Shown here: piece after piece, positions 10,490 to 22,838 of the stretch
Layout of the letters: every line of letters starts with the position of its first letter
How positions within the stretch are numbered: the stretch's first letter is position 1
NCBI GenBank assembly: GCA_002104905.1
Contig: MCFE01000154.1
Span: 88,365-152,364, forward strand
Direction of reading: 5' to 3'
DNA from: Basidiobolus meristosporus CBS 931.73
Lineage: Eukaryota; Basidiobolomycota; Basidiobolomycetes; Basidiobolales; Basidiobolaceae
Length of the DNA: 64,000 nt
Notes under the pieces: model-generated
Databases searched by the model: none
What the model saw: only the letters and a program-made list of their open reading frames with translations
Told to the model about the DNA's origin: nothing
Program-made: the position numbers and the translations under genes

Positions 10490-12127
10490 TTATTTCCATT
10501 GAAACTTCAGTTGTACCTCAATTGCCAATTGTATTGACCTATACAAGTCCCTGTACCCTACACTAACATTAAGCCCAACCCCACACTCAACAAGTAACTC
10601 CATTAAAATGCACCACTCAATATGTATTTCTGCTGTGATGCTCTGGTTCCACAACTTTGGCGGGAACCCAATGGCTTTATGCCACTGTTCACTCACTGGT
10701 TCCCACAAGGCCTGGTCTTCAGCTAGCACTGCAAGGTCTAACTTCTCATCTGCCAATCTTTGCAATAAATCCTTGCAATATTCCAGTGCATTTTCTTGAG
10801 CACTGCTCTTGAAGAAGTGCTGCAACCTCTTGGTGTGCCTATTAATGTTCCAAAACTCCACTGAAGGCATTGTGATAGTCTTTTGAGTTCTTGACATTGT
10901 GGTCTTGTCTGTCAGTGGGATCTCCACTCTGTCAACAATGGAGGCTGTGGTAGACAAATTGGCTTTTTCAGTAAACTCATCTACCTTGCTGGAGTGTAGC
11001 TCAACTGGCTGCGCTTCCAACTCCTGTGAAAACAGCTGTTTTCTTGTTGGTAATTCTTCTTGGCTATGATGGGATTCAGTCTGTTCCTGGCTTGCAGTGT
11101 TAATTGGCAGAGCTGCAGGCTTTTTTTGCATGCCTCTCTGTCTCAGGCTTGGGTAGACATTTTTCCCTTACCTTTTCCATTATCACTGCCAGATCTTTCA
11201 CTGTTACTTTGTCTGAGTGCTTCTTGTAAAGAACTACATTTTTGCCTGGATAAATTCTGCTCTGATGCATCTGTTTTGGCCTGTTTGTCCCTTGCTGGCA
11301 CTCTTCTGGCAACCTGACATTTCTTTTCTGCTTTTTTTGAGCTCCCAACTGTAGTTATGGCAGGCACCTGTAAGAGCAGCTGGTTTTTATCACTGCCAGG
11401 TCCTTCACTGCTACTTTGACTAGGTGCCTGTTGAGTGGTACTATGCCTTTTCTTGATAAATATTGTGCTGGTGCATCTGTGTCTGCCTGGTTGTCCCTAA
11501 TTGGTACTCTTCCAGCTACCTAATGTCTCTTTGATGCTTGTCTGGAGCTTGTGGCCCTGCATGTAACAGGCTCTTGAGGAAGCCACTTGTATTTAGCCAT
11601 GGCACCCTTGTTCTTCTGCCTTTGATAGTTTCTGCTATTTTTAAGATACTTTCTTAGCATACCAATGCTTGCCCAATATCTGTTAGCCTGTTTGAATCCA
11701 GGATAATGCTCATGGAACAAGTCAAGTGCATTCTGTTTGGCCTTGAGTTCCTGATGATCCCTTGGTATGCTGGCCTTAAGGTGATGGCATGCTAGACTTC
11801 TGACAGCCTCTTGTATATTAGCCCACTCTTCATTATTGCATTCAATGGCTTCACAGATCTTCTATGTCTTTTCATTTTTAGGCTTTGGTTTAAACACCAC
11901 ATTGTCTCCCTCCCATGCTGTGATAGGTTCATCTGTGGGCTTTATCTTCAGGGACTGTTGTTGTGCTTTAAAGTCTGCATGGTGTTCTTATGCTATTACA
12001 CTAGGAAATAGCTCAATTCTTGGCTGTGACATTGAGCTACTTGAGTTCCTTCTTTGCAGCAAAAATACTGCTCTCTCTACCTTGAATATTGATTACTCTA
12101 CATGTATTATCTGCTCATCCTGTTTCT
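10490..12127 (-). pseudogene. CACTA copy 2 auxiliary gene, 3' part (downstream of the gypsy insertion)
   Basis: Minus-strand coding sequence in several frames: the region left of the gypsy to about 11811, then 11720-11520, 11367-11100 and 11131-10490. The last is a clean frame of up to 213 codons. I recognise no catalytic domain. The part nearest the gypsy reads as polar and coiled-coil-like (QKQDEQIIHVE). The middle contains a KQANRYWASIGMLRKYLK-like basic segment that may bind DNA. The frame breaks show it is no longer functional. It continues, across the gypsy element, into 18057-18471. Accessory proteins of unknown fold are usual in CACTA elements, and that is the only basis for the label. 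Confidence 0.5.
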
Positions 12128-12132
12128 GGGCT
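12128..12132. repeat. Target-site duplication of the gypsy element, left copy (GGGCT)
   Basis: GGGCT immediately precedes the TGTTGT terminus of the left LTR. The same five bases follow the ACAACA terminus of the right LTR at 18052-18056. Five-bp duplications are usual for Ty3/gypsy integrases. Confidence 0.9.
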
Positions 12133-12829
12133 TGTTGTATCCAAGAGAAAGTGTAATAAAACTCTTGAATGGTTTAACTGAACCAAAGGGACAATTAAGT
12201 GCAGAATCTTAGAATTGTCAGAGAGTGGTGGAAATATTAGCAGAAAGATTCTGATCTAATATTGGTCTTGGATATAGCTGGGTTGGCTATAAAGGCAATG
12301 ATATTTGTTTGCTAGGCAGGCTAGGCTTGGTGTTCTTTGGAGTGCTAGATATACTAGGCTTGGATAGAAACTAGAACAGAATTGCTGGATTCTTATTTTT
12401 GCTGAGACAGAATCTTAATTTTGTTGAGACACACACTAAACCAAAAGGTTCAGTAAACTTTATTTATACTTTTCTGATCAAGTTGAATTAGTCAGCACCA
12501 AGGGACTGGATTGATTGAAATCAATTTGAGTGTTCATAGGTGCATAAGATAAATGAAAATTACATCATCAATCAAATGATGTCTTGGCAACTGCACAGTG
12601 GTTAGATAGATCTCAGATGACTAATCACCTGGGAAGGCTTGGCAGATAGGCTGATAACATAATGACCATTTGAAAAGAGATCAGGTGTGATAGCTAAAAA
12701 TAGATTCTGAGGTGGGATAAAATAAACTGTAACTGGGATTTGTTATGTTTGAGTTAGGGAAAATCAGTTAAGGTACTAGATTTTCAAACGGAGTAAAATT
12801 GGCTAAGTTTTAAATGTTGATGCAGAACA
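12133..12829 (-). repeat. Gypsy 3' LTR
   Basis: A 697-bp direct repeat of 17355-18051. A purine-rich tract, GGAAGGAAGTGA on the minus strand (12830-12841), abuts the LTR and fits a polypurine tract. It also contains the polyprotein stop codon. Confidence 0.93.
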
Positions 12830-15800
12830 TCACTTCCTTCCGGAAGAGGAGTTTTTTGATACCTTCTGGGTTCCTCTGCGGCTCCAATACTGATCAATAA
12901 TGGCAACATCATCAAAGTTGGTGTAAGGTTCCCAGGTGTTGTGTTTGGCATCATAGCCTTTCCACTTGACTAAATAAAGGCAATTTGGTTCTTCTCCATC
13001 ATGGTCCACAATAGCTTCAACTTCATAGGATTCCAAAGTTACTGGGTCTTGAGAAATAACTTTGAGTGAAGAAGGTGGAAAGTTTTTGGGTAGCAGTGCT
13101 CCAGTGTTATCCTGAAGTACATAAGATCCTCCAGTAGTGCGTCTGACAACCTTGAATGGTCCTTCATACTTGGGGTCAAGCTTAGATTGCCGGATTGGAT
13201 CTAGTGTCATGACATATGACCCATCTGGGAAGCTGCTGTTCCTGTGTCTTGAGGCATATGTTGAAGTCATCTTTTGCTGAGAGGCCTTACTTCTGGCACT
13301 GATAGCAGGGTAGACAATGTTGGTAAGGTACTCAAGCCGGTTCTTTAGCTTATCTGTATTCAAACTTGCTAACTCTGTATTCTGGTAGTCTCCAAAGTGG
13401 TTGTATCTTCTTCCAAACATCAAGGAAAATGGGGTTGATCCATGTAGAGCGGCAATTTTGGTGTTGATAGCATACTGTACAGTTGGAATGTACTTGTCCC
13501 AATTCTTCTTGATACCTTTGATAGATTTCCTGAAGATGTTCACTGAGGTCTGAACATGTCTTTCAGCCAGTCCATTAGCTTTGGGATGATATGGAGTGAT
13601 CAGACGATGATCAATGGCACTATTCTGACAAAGGGCTTTGATCACGTGATTCACAAATTCTGTTCCATTATCCAATTGAATGACCTTAGGGAATCCAAAA
13701 AGGCAGAAGAGCTTGAATAGTTCTTGTGCAATAGTGGCCGCATACTTGTCTGGGATGGCTTTGAGGAAGACAAAACGTGTGCAGACATCCACAATTACAA
13801 AGAGGTAGTGATTACCATCATCACTAGTGGTGAAAGGTCCAGATAGATCAATTGCAATATGATCCATAGGAAGGCTTGCATGGATGGGGCTCAAAGGGTG
13901 AAATCCATGGCGGCTGATATTGTAAAGTTGACATTCTCTGCACAACTTGACAAATTCTATGCAGTCAACTTTGATATTTGGCCAGTGATATCCATCAGAG
14001 TGCAGCTTCTTCATAAGTGTGTCAGCTCCAAAGTGGTCAAGTAAATGACTCCTCTGTATCAATGTTTTCCTTTGTTCTTCAGGTGGGATTTTCCAAGTTG
14101 CTGAATCCAGTTGAGGAATTATTTTGGAAGTTGTAGAGAGTTTACTGATTACATCAGTAATCACATGTCCCTCCCAAGGTGAAGTTGGAAAAAGTCTTGA
14201 CAGGTGGTCAGGAAGGATGTTGAGAATTCCTGGGCGATGAATAACTGTATATTCATAATCAAGTAGAGTATCAAGCCAGTTGGTAAGCATTGGAGTCAGA
14301 GTCTTCTGAGTGTGGATATAGACAAGGGCTTAGTGGTCAGTGTACAAGGTAAAAGGATTACCCCATAGATACTGATGAAACTTCTTCAAGGCAAAGACTA
14401 TGGCAAGTAGCTCCTTCTTGGTAGCAGAGTAGTTTCTCTCAGCAGGTTGTAGGGACCTGGCTTGGAAAGAGATCCAGTGAGGCGGATTTTGGTCTTCATC
14501 TTGATAGAGGACTGCCCCTAACCCAACATTAGATGCATCTGTAGCAACAACAAAGGGCTTAGTAAAGTCTGGGTAGGATAAGGTGGGTGCTTGTGGAAGC
14601 AGTTGGCAGAGTGACTCAAAGGCTTGGTCATGAGTCTTGTTCCAGGCTGAGGCAAGATCAGGGCTATGGCGTAATGCATCTAATGGGGCACTCAATGAGG
14701 ACATGAGTGGTATGTGTTCCCTGAAATAGTTGAATACTCCAAGATAATGTTGAAGTTGCTTGGCGCTAGTGGGTTTTGGCCATTCTGGGATATTGACCAG
14801 TTTGAAAGGATCTAATTGGTGGCCAGCTGGTGTGACTATAAATCCAAGTAGATGGATTTTGAGGCGGGCAAAACTGCACTTTTCAGCATTGAGAATCAGT
14901 CCAGCAGTTGTCAGTCTGTTGATTACATCAGTGACATGGGTTGCATGATCATCATGGTTAGTGGAGAATATGATGACATCATCAACAAATACCAATGCGT
15001 ATGGTGCATTCTTGAGTATTATAGTCATGACTCTCTGAAACTTGCTGGTAAGTGTCTTTAGGCCAAAGGGAGCTCCCTGAAACATCCATTGCATATTATT
15101 CCAAGTAAAGGCAGTCTTATGCTGATGATCAGGATGGATCTGGAATTGGTGATATGCATCCTTCAAGTCCAACTTGGAGAATACTTTTGCTCCTGATAGT
15201 GCGGAAAAGATATCTTGGATTCTTGGAATTGGAAACTTGTCATCTTGGAGAAGCTTGTTCAGAGGTCTGGGGTCTAAACAAGGTCTCTTCAGGGTTAGAT
15301 TTCCATCAGCGTCTTTCTTTGGTGCAAGCATCAAAGGGCTGTTGAATGTTGTGTTGACAGGGGCTTGAGTGATAATTCCATTGTCAGCCCATTTTTGGAC
15401 TATCTCATCAACTAAGTGTTGACATGAATGCGGAATTGGGTGTTGCCTCCTCCATGTTGACTCACCAGGTGGGGTCTCTAGTGTAACAATGGATTCTGGG
15501 ATGGTGCAGAAGCTGTTCCTTGGAATGGCCTGATTTCTCTCTATAGCCGGCTGAATATCTAATTTGACTGATTGAGAATATTCTTGAAAAGTTGGGGTTA
15601 ACTCTTCTTCTTCCGCTTGGGATGAGATAATCTCTGGGATTTGATCCATTATGAGCGACTGAGATTTAGTGATTCCTGGATAGGAAACCGGTAGTCCGCC
15701 TATGTGAAAGCCAAGTTTGGTGAAGGTGTCCAGACCAATGACTACCTGAGGTCCATCTGGTATGTCAATCACTTCCATCTGATGGATTATGGTTACTGAG

Positions 15801-17314
15801 CCACAATGTATGTTGATTGGGTTGGTAATGCCAATTCTTGGGGCTGAGAGATCCTTAGCTGCAAGAATGATTTTTCCTGGTCGTTTTTCTATCTCCAAAT
15901 TGAGTTCTCTGACTACATTGGGTGATACAATAGAGTTGGATGATCCAGTATCCAGTAGTGCTACGTATGATTGGCCATTGAGGGTGAGTGGCACTTCTAT
16001 GGCTTTGAGCTGTGTGATTGGTTGCTTCTTTTCTTGGACAGTTGCAATTTTAGCCGGAAACTCAAAGAGGTTGTGATAATCTTGAACTGTAAGTTCTTCA
16101 TATGCTTCTTCATACCCCATTTTATCATTGGCTGAATGATCATCAAGGATCTGGGTAATTTTGGCTGATGGTGTGGAGTTCTTCTCAGGACAGGCAGGTG
16201 ATCTATGTCCCCTATTTCCACATTTAAAGCACTTGTCATCAGCATATGGATTATCAGTTTTGGTGTTTTGCTGCTTTTCTGCGGTGTTTCCTGACTTGTT
16301 TGACTGCTTGGTGATGCCTTTGTATTCACTGGTAGAATGATAGCATTTTCCATGAAGCTCACAGTGCTTAGTAGCGGTTGACTGCTTCTTGGTCACATGA
16401 CTGGTCTCTTTTCCGGCTGTTGTGGGATATTGGGCTGAGCTGCCTGAAGTCTGGCTAACAGCTGCAGTCAAGGTGATTGCCAGTGTACATATCTCTGAGA
16501 TCTGGTCATAGGTACGTGCAGGGTTGCATACTTTGACAATATCAATATTGCTCTGTAGCTGGTGTGAAAAGTTTGAAAGAAAATGAGCAGTAAGCGATGG
16601 ATTATCATCACTAACTCCAGCTAATCTCATTTGTCTTTGGAATCTATCTCAGAAGTGTTGCACAGATTCACCTTTTTGCATTTTAGTTTTCCATAAGTCG
16701 CAGTTCAGATGTGCTTTCTTGAGAGGATCTTCAAAATGGCTGCAAAAGAGGTTTTGGGCAATTTTCCACGTACTATTGGAAGGAATGTTCACTTCAACCC
16801 AGTCCGCATCTTGCATTGTGAGACAGAGAGGCAGAAGTCTAGCCCAGTTGGTGTCAGGGTCTAGCTGGTGTGCAGCTAAGACGTGACTAAACTTGTAAAG
16901 AAACTCAGTTGGATTCTTGATGGCATTGGTGCCTTCAGCATAAACAGGCAAGGATCTTGGGACAACCACCGGGGCAGGTCTAGAAGGAGATGTAGATCTG
17001 GAGGATTCAAAGGCATGACTTCTTGGTGGCTGATGCAGAGCAAGGCTTGGTGGATTTTCAATGCTGTCAATTACTATGGCAATATTCTCCAGTGCTTCCT
17101 TAATTATTCCAATTTCATCTTGGTAACCGGATATAACTTCAAGGAGTTCATCTCTACGGTGATTATCAGATCTTGTTTTGGCAAGCTTTGAGTGCTCAAT
17201 CATCATGGTATTTCTTTCAAGCATGATGTTTTCAAGCTGTTCAGTAAGTTCTTCCTGATTTCTTCTGGCTTCTTCCAACATGGAAAGGTTTGGATTGCTT
17301 GCTGCTGAGGACAT
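12830..17314 (-). pseudogene. Gypsy gag-pol polyprotein with two premature stops
   Basis: One reading frame of 1494 codons plus the terminal stop runs from an ATG at 17314 to a TGA abutting the 3' LTR. It is interrupted only by TGA near 16647 and TAA near 14329. Gag covers 17314 to about 16200 and has a CCHC knuckle, CFKCGNRGHRSPAC. Protease has LLDTGSSNSIV near 15950. The RT has ARLKIHLLGF, FVDDVIIFS and an LDPRPLN block. RNase H includes VATDASNVGLGAVL. Integrase has an H/C zinc region and the D-D-E blocks AIDLSGPF, IQLDNGTEFV and NGLAERHV. The chromodomain at the C terminus reads LYLVKWKGYDAKHNTWEPY. Each stop differs by one base from a sense codon (CGA and CAA or AAA would fit), so decay is minimal. 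Confidence 0.93.
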
Positions 17315-17354
17315 CTTCTAATTGGCTGAATGTAATGGAATTCAACGAAAAAAA

Positions 17355-18051
17355 TGTTGTATCCAAGAGAAAGTGTAATAAAACTCTTGAATGGTTTAAC
17401 TAAACCAAAGGGACAATTAAGTGCAGAATCTTAGAATTGTCAGAGAGTGGCGGAAATATTAGCAGAAAGATTCTGATCTAATATTGGTCTTGGATATAGC
17501 TGGGTTGGCTATAAAGGCAATGATATTTGTTTGCTAGGCAGGCTAGGCTTGGTGTTCTTTGGAGTGCTAGATATACTAGGCTTGGATAGAAACTAGAACG
17601 GAATTGTTGGATTCTTATTTTTGCTGAGACAGAATCTTAATTTTGTTGAGACACACACTAAACCAAAAGGTTCAGTAAACTTTATTTATACTTTTCTGAT
17701 CAAGTTGAATTAGTCAGCGCCAAGGGACTGGATTGATTGAAATCAATTTGGGTGTTCATAGGTGCATAAGATAAATGAAAATTACATCATCAATCAAATG
17801 ATGTCTTGGCAACTGCACAGTGGTTGGATAGATCTCAGATGACTAATCACCTGGGAAGGCTTGGCAGATAGGTTGATAACATAATGACCATTTGAAAAGA
17901 GATCAGGTGTGATAGCTAAAAATAGATTCTGAGGTGGGATAAAATAAACTGTAACTGAGATTTGTTATGTTTGGGTTAGGGAAAATCAGTTAGGGTACTA
18001 GATTTTCAAACGGAGTAAAATTGGCTAAGTTTTAAATGTTGATTCACAACA
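17355..18051 (-). repeat. Gypsy 5' LTR
   Basis: A 697-bp repeat of 12133-12829, with ACAACA at its right edge and the GGGCT target duplication at 18052-18056. The 40 bp between this LTR and the gag ATG contain a T-run. I could not recognise a standard tRNA primer-binding site there, so priming may be unusual (self-priming is known in Tf1/sushi relatives). Confidence 0.92.
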
Positions 18052-18056
18052 GGGCT

Positions 18057-18471
18057 ATTTCCTGATTTCTCTGGGCCATTGCATCTATCCTTTCTGCCAC
18101 TGCACATAATTGCTTCATTAATGCTTTGGTTTGAACGGACAACATACTTGCTAATATGGGTGGTGGTGATGTTATCATTGCCACTTGCTGATCTTCAACT
18201 GAGGGTACCGCATTTGCTACATTCTCATCTGCCTGAGCATAACAGTCAGCTTGTGGCTCTGCAGAGGTTCTCAATTGCCTACTTGGCTGAGAGTCTGAGG
18301 AGTCCCCATTATTACCTTCAATGGGCACACAGTCCACAGGGCCTTTTTCGGATGTAGCCCTGCTTGTTGCCCTAAATGTCAAAGCAAGCTGTTGTCCAAC
18401 CGTTCTTCTGTTGCTCCAGCAGTGGGGTTTGGTTGAGAACCAGACAACTTTGCTTTATTTTTAGGTGGCAT
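18057..18471 (-). pseudogene. CACTA copy 2 auxiliary gene, 5' part
   Basis: A minus-strand ATG at 18471 opens MPPKNKAKLSGSQPNPTAG. After about 30 codons the frame shifts by one base, near 18383, and continues to the gypsy boundary with an S/E/Q-rich region. It ends in a short helical stretch, MAQRNQEIA. Removing the gypsy and one GGGCT copy joins this in frame to QKQDEQ on the other side, which shows the gypsy disrupted a coding sequence. The function is unknown. It probably acts with the Tnp2 transposase. Confidence 0.55.
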
Positions 18472-18693
18472 ATATATGGAAGTGAGTCAAACCAAAGGGG
18501 AAATAGTGTTACATATTTGTGTGTATGTGGTGCCACAACTTTATTTATAATGCTTACTATGACGGGTCATCATGAAATCTTACACTCATGTAGGTGCAAT
18601 GCCTCAAATACAAGACTGCCATAAGTTCACATGAGTACTGACCAAAAAGTGATATAATAGCATTACATTGTTGAAGGTCAAACTGTTTGCCCC

Positions 18694-21360
18694 GTGGACA
18701 AGACTACTTTGACTCAATGCCATAAGAGAAGAGAAAAAAGACCATGTGGCTATTGTGGCAAGCCTCTCAGCCATAAAGCATGCAGACAGCATTGGAAGTA
18801 TTACAAGGATCATGGCCAGTATTTTGCCACCCAAGTCATATTTGACCATTCATTGGTCACTACTGTACCAACATTATCTTGCTGGCCAGTTGATACTTCT
18901 ATATTGGCACCTGGCCATCTTTGTCACCTTGCGCAAACTGAGCGAGGTGAGCTTGTGATGTCTTTAGGCTCACCTCAGCCTTCTGAATATGGCACACAGA
19001 GTGATAGCTCTGACAAAGCAGATTCACTGTTGGATTTTGAGCCTATCTCCCCTAACAATGGTACCACATATGAGCCTAGTCAAATCCCTATATGCAATAA
19101 GACAACACTTGTTGAAACAAATGCCAAGGATACTTTATGGAGCCAACTGAGCTCAGTAATCCATCTACTGGTCAATGATGTAATGTTGTGGCTAGAGAAG
19201 TGGTGCATTTCCACTAATATCAGTAATGGGGGCTTAGAGGATTTATTACTACATCTTGCCAAAATCATACCAGGATGCAACGTACCATGTACATGGTACA
19301 AGTGGACAACTGTCATGAGGCTGGCAACATATGATCCAGAAACTGTCCTGATTCCAGCATGTGTTAACAGTTGCATGGCATTCACATCCAAAAATGCTAT
19401 CATTGCAACGTGTCCAAATTGTCAGGAATCCCCCACCATTGAGGGAAAACATTGTTTACACTCCAAATATATTCTGATCATACCCTGTCTGAGGAAGCTG
19501 ACGCAGTCCAACAAATATTGCAAAGCTATACAGTACCACACTCAGTATCAATCAAGTGCAAACATATCCAAAATATTTGATGGCAAACATTACAAACAGC
19601 TAAGAAGCATGGTTACTTTGAAGGTATGTATGACCATGCCTTTGCTTTAGCACTTGATGGATTCTCATTAAACAAGTACTCTACCAGCAAATCCTGCTGG
19701 CCGCTGATTCTCATCAATCTGAATCTGCCACCCATCTTATGGTATCAGAGCAATAATCTGATGGTAGTGTCACTAGTATTTGGGCCTATATCACTGTTCA
19801 ACCTGGATAGCTACCTGTATCCATTGCAGGATGAACTATGTATCCTTTCCAGCAGGACAATGGTATATGGCTGTCATGTAAAAGCGCATATTATTATCTG
19901 CATTGGAGATACCCAGCCATCAGCAAGATAGCAGGTTTTTCTGGGCACAATGGAAAGTATTGCTGTCAAATGGGTGAGATCCAGGGGATTTACTCCATAA
20001 CTCACATATACTATTATCACCCAAACACCAGTACTAAGAACATCATCTTTCCACAGACAGAATGTACAGAAGTAAGCATGCAATTGCAGCAAAGTTGGCA
20101 AGCTATAAGTCATTGGCCAGAATATGGAATCAATTGGAAACCAGAGATACTAAAGATAGAGGGTATTGGTTGGAGCAAAAGCTTTCCACTGGGAGCAATG
20201 CATTTGCTTTTCAACAATATCCCTATACTGATGACTAACTTGTACATAGGGCATTTCAAGCTAAATGAGCCCTTTGAGATACCAGAGAAATTTGAAAGAA
20301 TTGGTAAGACATTACAGAGTATCCGCTACCCTAAGTACTTTGTATGGGCTCCAATTAATATTCATATGCATATGCAACAATACAAATGCAAAGACTGGAT
20401 GAACTGGATTTGTATTTATTCAAGTGGTGTTCTGAAGCCATTCCTACCAAAAGTACATTGGAAGCATTAGGAGTCATATGTGGACATTGTAGGAATATTT
20501 ATCCAGAAGTGGATCACCAATGCCAACCTGATGCATCTACAGTTGTTGTGTGAGGAGTTTGTGATGGGATTTGAGCGGCTATACTACAAACATAAAGCTG
20601 AACATGTAGATCTCTGCCATTACTGTATCCATTCTCTACTCCATCTTGCATGGTGTGTGGAGAATATTGGGCCTTGCTTCATTGTTTGGGAGTTTCCTAT
20701 GGAGCAGATGTGTGGGGATATAGGAAGACAAGTCAAGTTGCAGGTACTACCATATCCCAATCTCATCAAGAATATTACCCTCAAGTCTGTCATGTATGTG
20801 ATGAGTTGGCACATGGAGGACAGCCAAAGAGAGTTGGAAAATACTGAGGATAAATGTGCACATGGAGACACTTGTGCCTATGGCATTAAGAAGCTAAGCA
20901 GCCCCAATGCATGGGTAATTGGTCAAGTAATGCAAAGTTGGATTGAGTGCAACAAGCAACTAATTTTTATCAGGAAAACTCTACCAAGATATGCCAGATT
21001 TCTCATGGTCACAAGCCAACTTCTACACCATTCAATATGGAATTCACACAAACAAAAGCCAGAGTGCCCCTATAAAGGGGACTAGAATCCAGCAGGGAGA
21101 AGGAATATATTGGTTAAATACCAAGAAGTTCTTTGCGGATATTCAGGAGGTATTCATGGCAGAAGTGGCAACAACCAAGCATATGTTTGCAAGATGTATA
21201 TGTTACCAGCAGTACAAGGTACATGGCAACTTTGCAAGTATCACACTAAAATGCTATAAAGTTGAGGTGGTAGAAGTATGTCAATTGTGGCAGGTGTGTG
21301 TGTTTGTAGAGGTTAGTAAGCAGTGGGCCATAGTTTTTTTTGATTTGAACTATATATAGA
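18694..21360 (+). pseudogene. Tnp2-family transposase, copy 2
   Basis: The longest piece, 18694-19650, encodes an N-terminal cysteine/histidine cluster (CGYCGKPLSHKACRQHW) that looks like a small zinc-binding module. An acidic linker follows, then the start of the Tnp2 domain. The catalytic-region signature DGFSLNKYSTSKSCWPL falls at about 19650-19720. The downstream pieces 19838-20470, 20480-21085 and 20991-21359 cover the rest. Frame breaks at about 19640, 19925 and 20468 interrupt the coding sequence. It is less damaged than copy 1, but I cannot assemble an uninterrupted frame. The open stretch starts without an obvious ATG, so the true start may lie behind an upstream intron. Confidence 0.75.
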
Positions 21361-21860
21361 ATACCAAAGGTAGTAGTGGGTAAGCAAATAAAGAGGGGTG
21401 GTTCTACAGTGGAATATATGAATTGCACAAGGGGAGGTAGAAAAAGAAAATACCATTTGGTAAATTGGTACGGTGGCATTAAACAGAACCAGCAGTAGAC
21501 TGTCATACTGCCAATATAATGCCATCAGATTTTTGCTGTGAGGACATCAAAATATTGTCAAGTTTCTTGCCATATAAGGCAATTGGATGTCCTGGCAAAC
21601 TGGATCCACTTAAATAGTTGCAGAGCACTGAAAGACTGCAACAATACTATGCAAATATTGTCCCAGCACCAATAAAATATTGTCAAGTTTTATCCCTTAA
21701 TGTGGTTGTAAAATTAGCAAAACACCATTATGATCCTGTCATAAGATTGTTAGGAGGGTCACTAATTCCAAGCTGCAGTTATTATGGCAGTCTCTAAACA
21801 GGATCTTGATGGCTGATCCAGATTGGATCCACCCATGGGGCCAAATTATTTTTCATAGGG

Positions 21861-22838
21861 TTATTATAGCCACCAATAACCTAGAAACATTGGAAGAGAC
21901 TAAATCCAGCCTATCTAAGGAGTTCAAGATGTCCAATCTAGGAGAACTCAGTTACTACTTAGGGATTAAGTTCTCCATAGACAGAAGTACCCAGACTATT
22001 ACCCTAAGCCAATCAAAGTATATTCAAGGTATACAAAAGAAGTACCAAATGGAAGACTGTAAACCGGCAGCCACTCCAATGGAGACAAACCTTAACTTGG
22101 TCAAAACTCAACCAAATTAAGAGAGCTTGGTGCCATCTGAAAGCCCTGACTTTCCTTATCAATCTATGTTTGACAGTCTGATGTATATCATGCTTAGAAC
22201 ATGTTCAGATATCTCATATTGAGTGGGAGTTGTCAGCCAGCATAATTAGAACTATAGATCTGATCATCTTGCAGCATTTAAGTGGATTTTTAGATACCTA
22301 AAAGGAACTGCTGATATCTGCTTAAGATACACTTACAAAGATTGAGACAGGATCTTGTGGGATACTCTGATGCTGATTGGGGATGATACTTGGAACACAG
22401 AAGATCTACCACAGGATACACCTTTCTTTACTGTAAAGGAGCAATTTCATGGAACTCAAGAAAGCAACCAACTGTAGCACTTTCTACCACAGAGGCAGAG
22501 TATATGGCAGCCTGTGCAGCTACAAAAGAATCAATGTGGCTAAGAAAGCTTTTTACAGATTTAGGCCTATGTCAAGAAATGCCTATTACTTTATTTCAAG
22601 ATAATCAAGGATGTTTACAATTAGGTAGAAATCCAGCTTTTCATGCTAGAACTAAGCACATAGATATTAGACATCATTTCATATGTGAAGCTGTAGAGAA
22701 TAACTTAGCTAGCTTAGTTTACTGTTCCTCAGATGAAATGATTGCAGAAATATTTACTAAGCCATTAGCTAGAGACAAGTTTGAATATCTTAGATCATAA
22801 TTAGGATTAGTCAGTATGAACATTTAGCTGAGTGGGAC
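21861..22838 (+). pseudogene. Ty1/copia element 1, 3' part: RT end and RNase H
   Basis: Copia coding sequence resumes directly after the CACTA right end. The I-A-T-N-N motif is followed by LGELSYYLGIKF and the typical YIQGIQKKYQMEDCKPAATPM (through 22120). RNase H then covers about 22380-22800, with [22 protein letters not shown] and the [20 protein letters not shown] blocks. It ends [15 protein letters not shown], the standard copia C terminus. The stretch 22121-22389 is out of frame with stops. A GAGTGGGAC polypurine tract (22830-22838) precedes the LTR. Confidence 0.88.

Larger units (their letters stand above)
12133..18051 (-). mobile_element. Ty3/gypsy LTR retrotransposon (chromovirus type), 5919 bp
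   Basis: Complete structure on the minus strand: the 5' LTR at 17355-18051, gag-pol at 17314-12830 and the 3' LTR at 12133-12829, bounded by a GGGCT target duplication. Both LTRs are 697 bp and start and end TGTTGT...ACAACA. By eye they differ at only about a dozen positions (roughly 2 percent), mostly transitions, so the insertion is fairly recent. It sits inside the minus-strand auxiliary gene of CACTA copy 2, making it the youngest layer of a three-level nest. The integrase carries a C-terminal chromodomain, which places it with the chromoviruses. Two in-frame stops make the copy non-autonomous. Confidence 0.95.
10159..21860 (+). mobile_element. Tnp2/CACTA-type DNA transposon, copy 2, carrying a gypsy insertion
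   Basis: The left end starts ATCTATGAAAAATTATT and the right end is CAAATTATTTTTCATAGGG, giving inverted termini around CTATGAAAAAT. TTAT occurs on both sides (10155-10158 and 21861-21864) and looks like the target duplication. Outside the element, copia coding sequence continues from YVDDLI to the I-A-T-N-N motif, which confirms the boundaries. Inside are the Tnp2 transposase on the plus strand (right part), an auxiliary gene on the minus strand (left part), and a 5.9-kb gypsy element inserted in the auxiliary gene. Without the gypsy the transposon is about 5.8 kb. Confidence 0.8.

Noticed and set aside
11811-12156. Plus-strand hydrophobic ORFs that look like membrane proteins
   Set aside because: They are the antisense of the CACTA auxiliary gene, whose minus-strand reading is continuous across the gypsy insertion.
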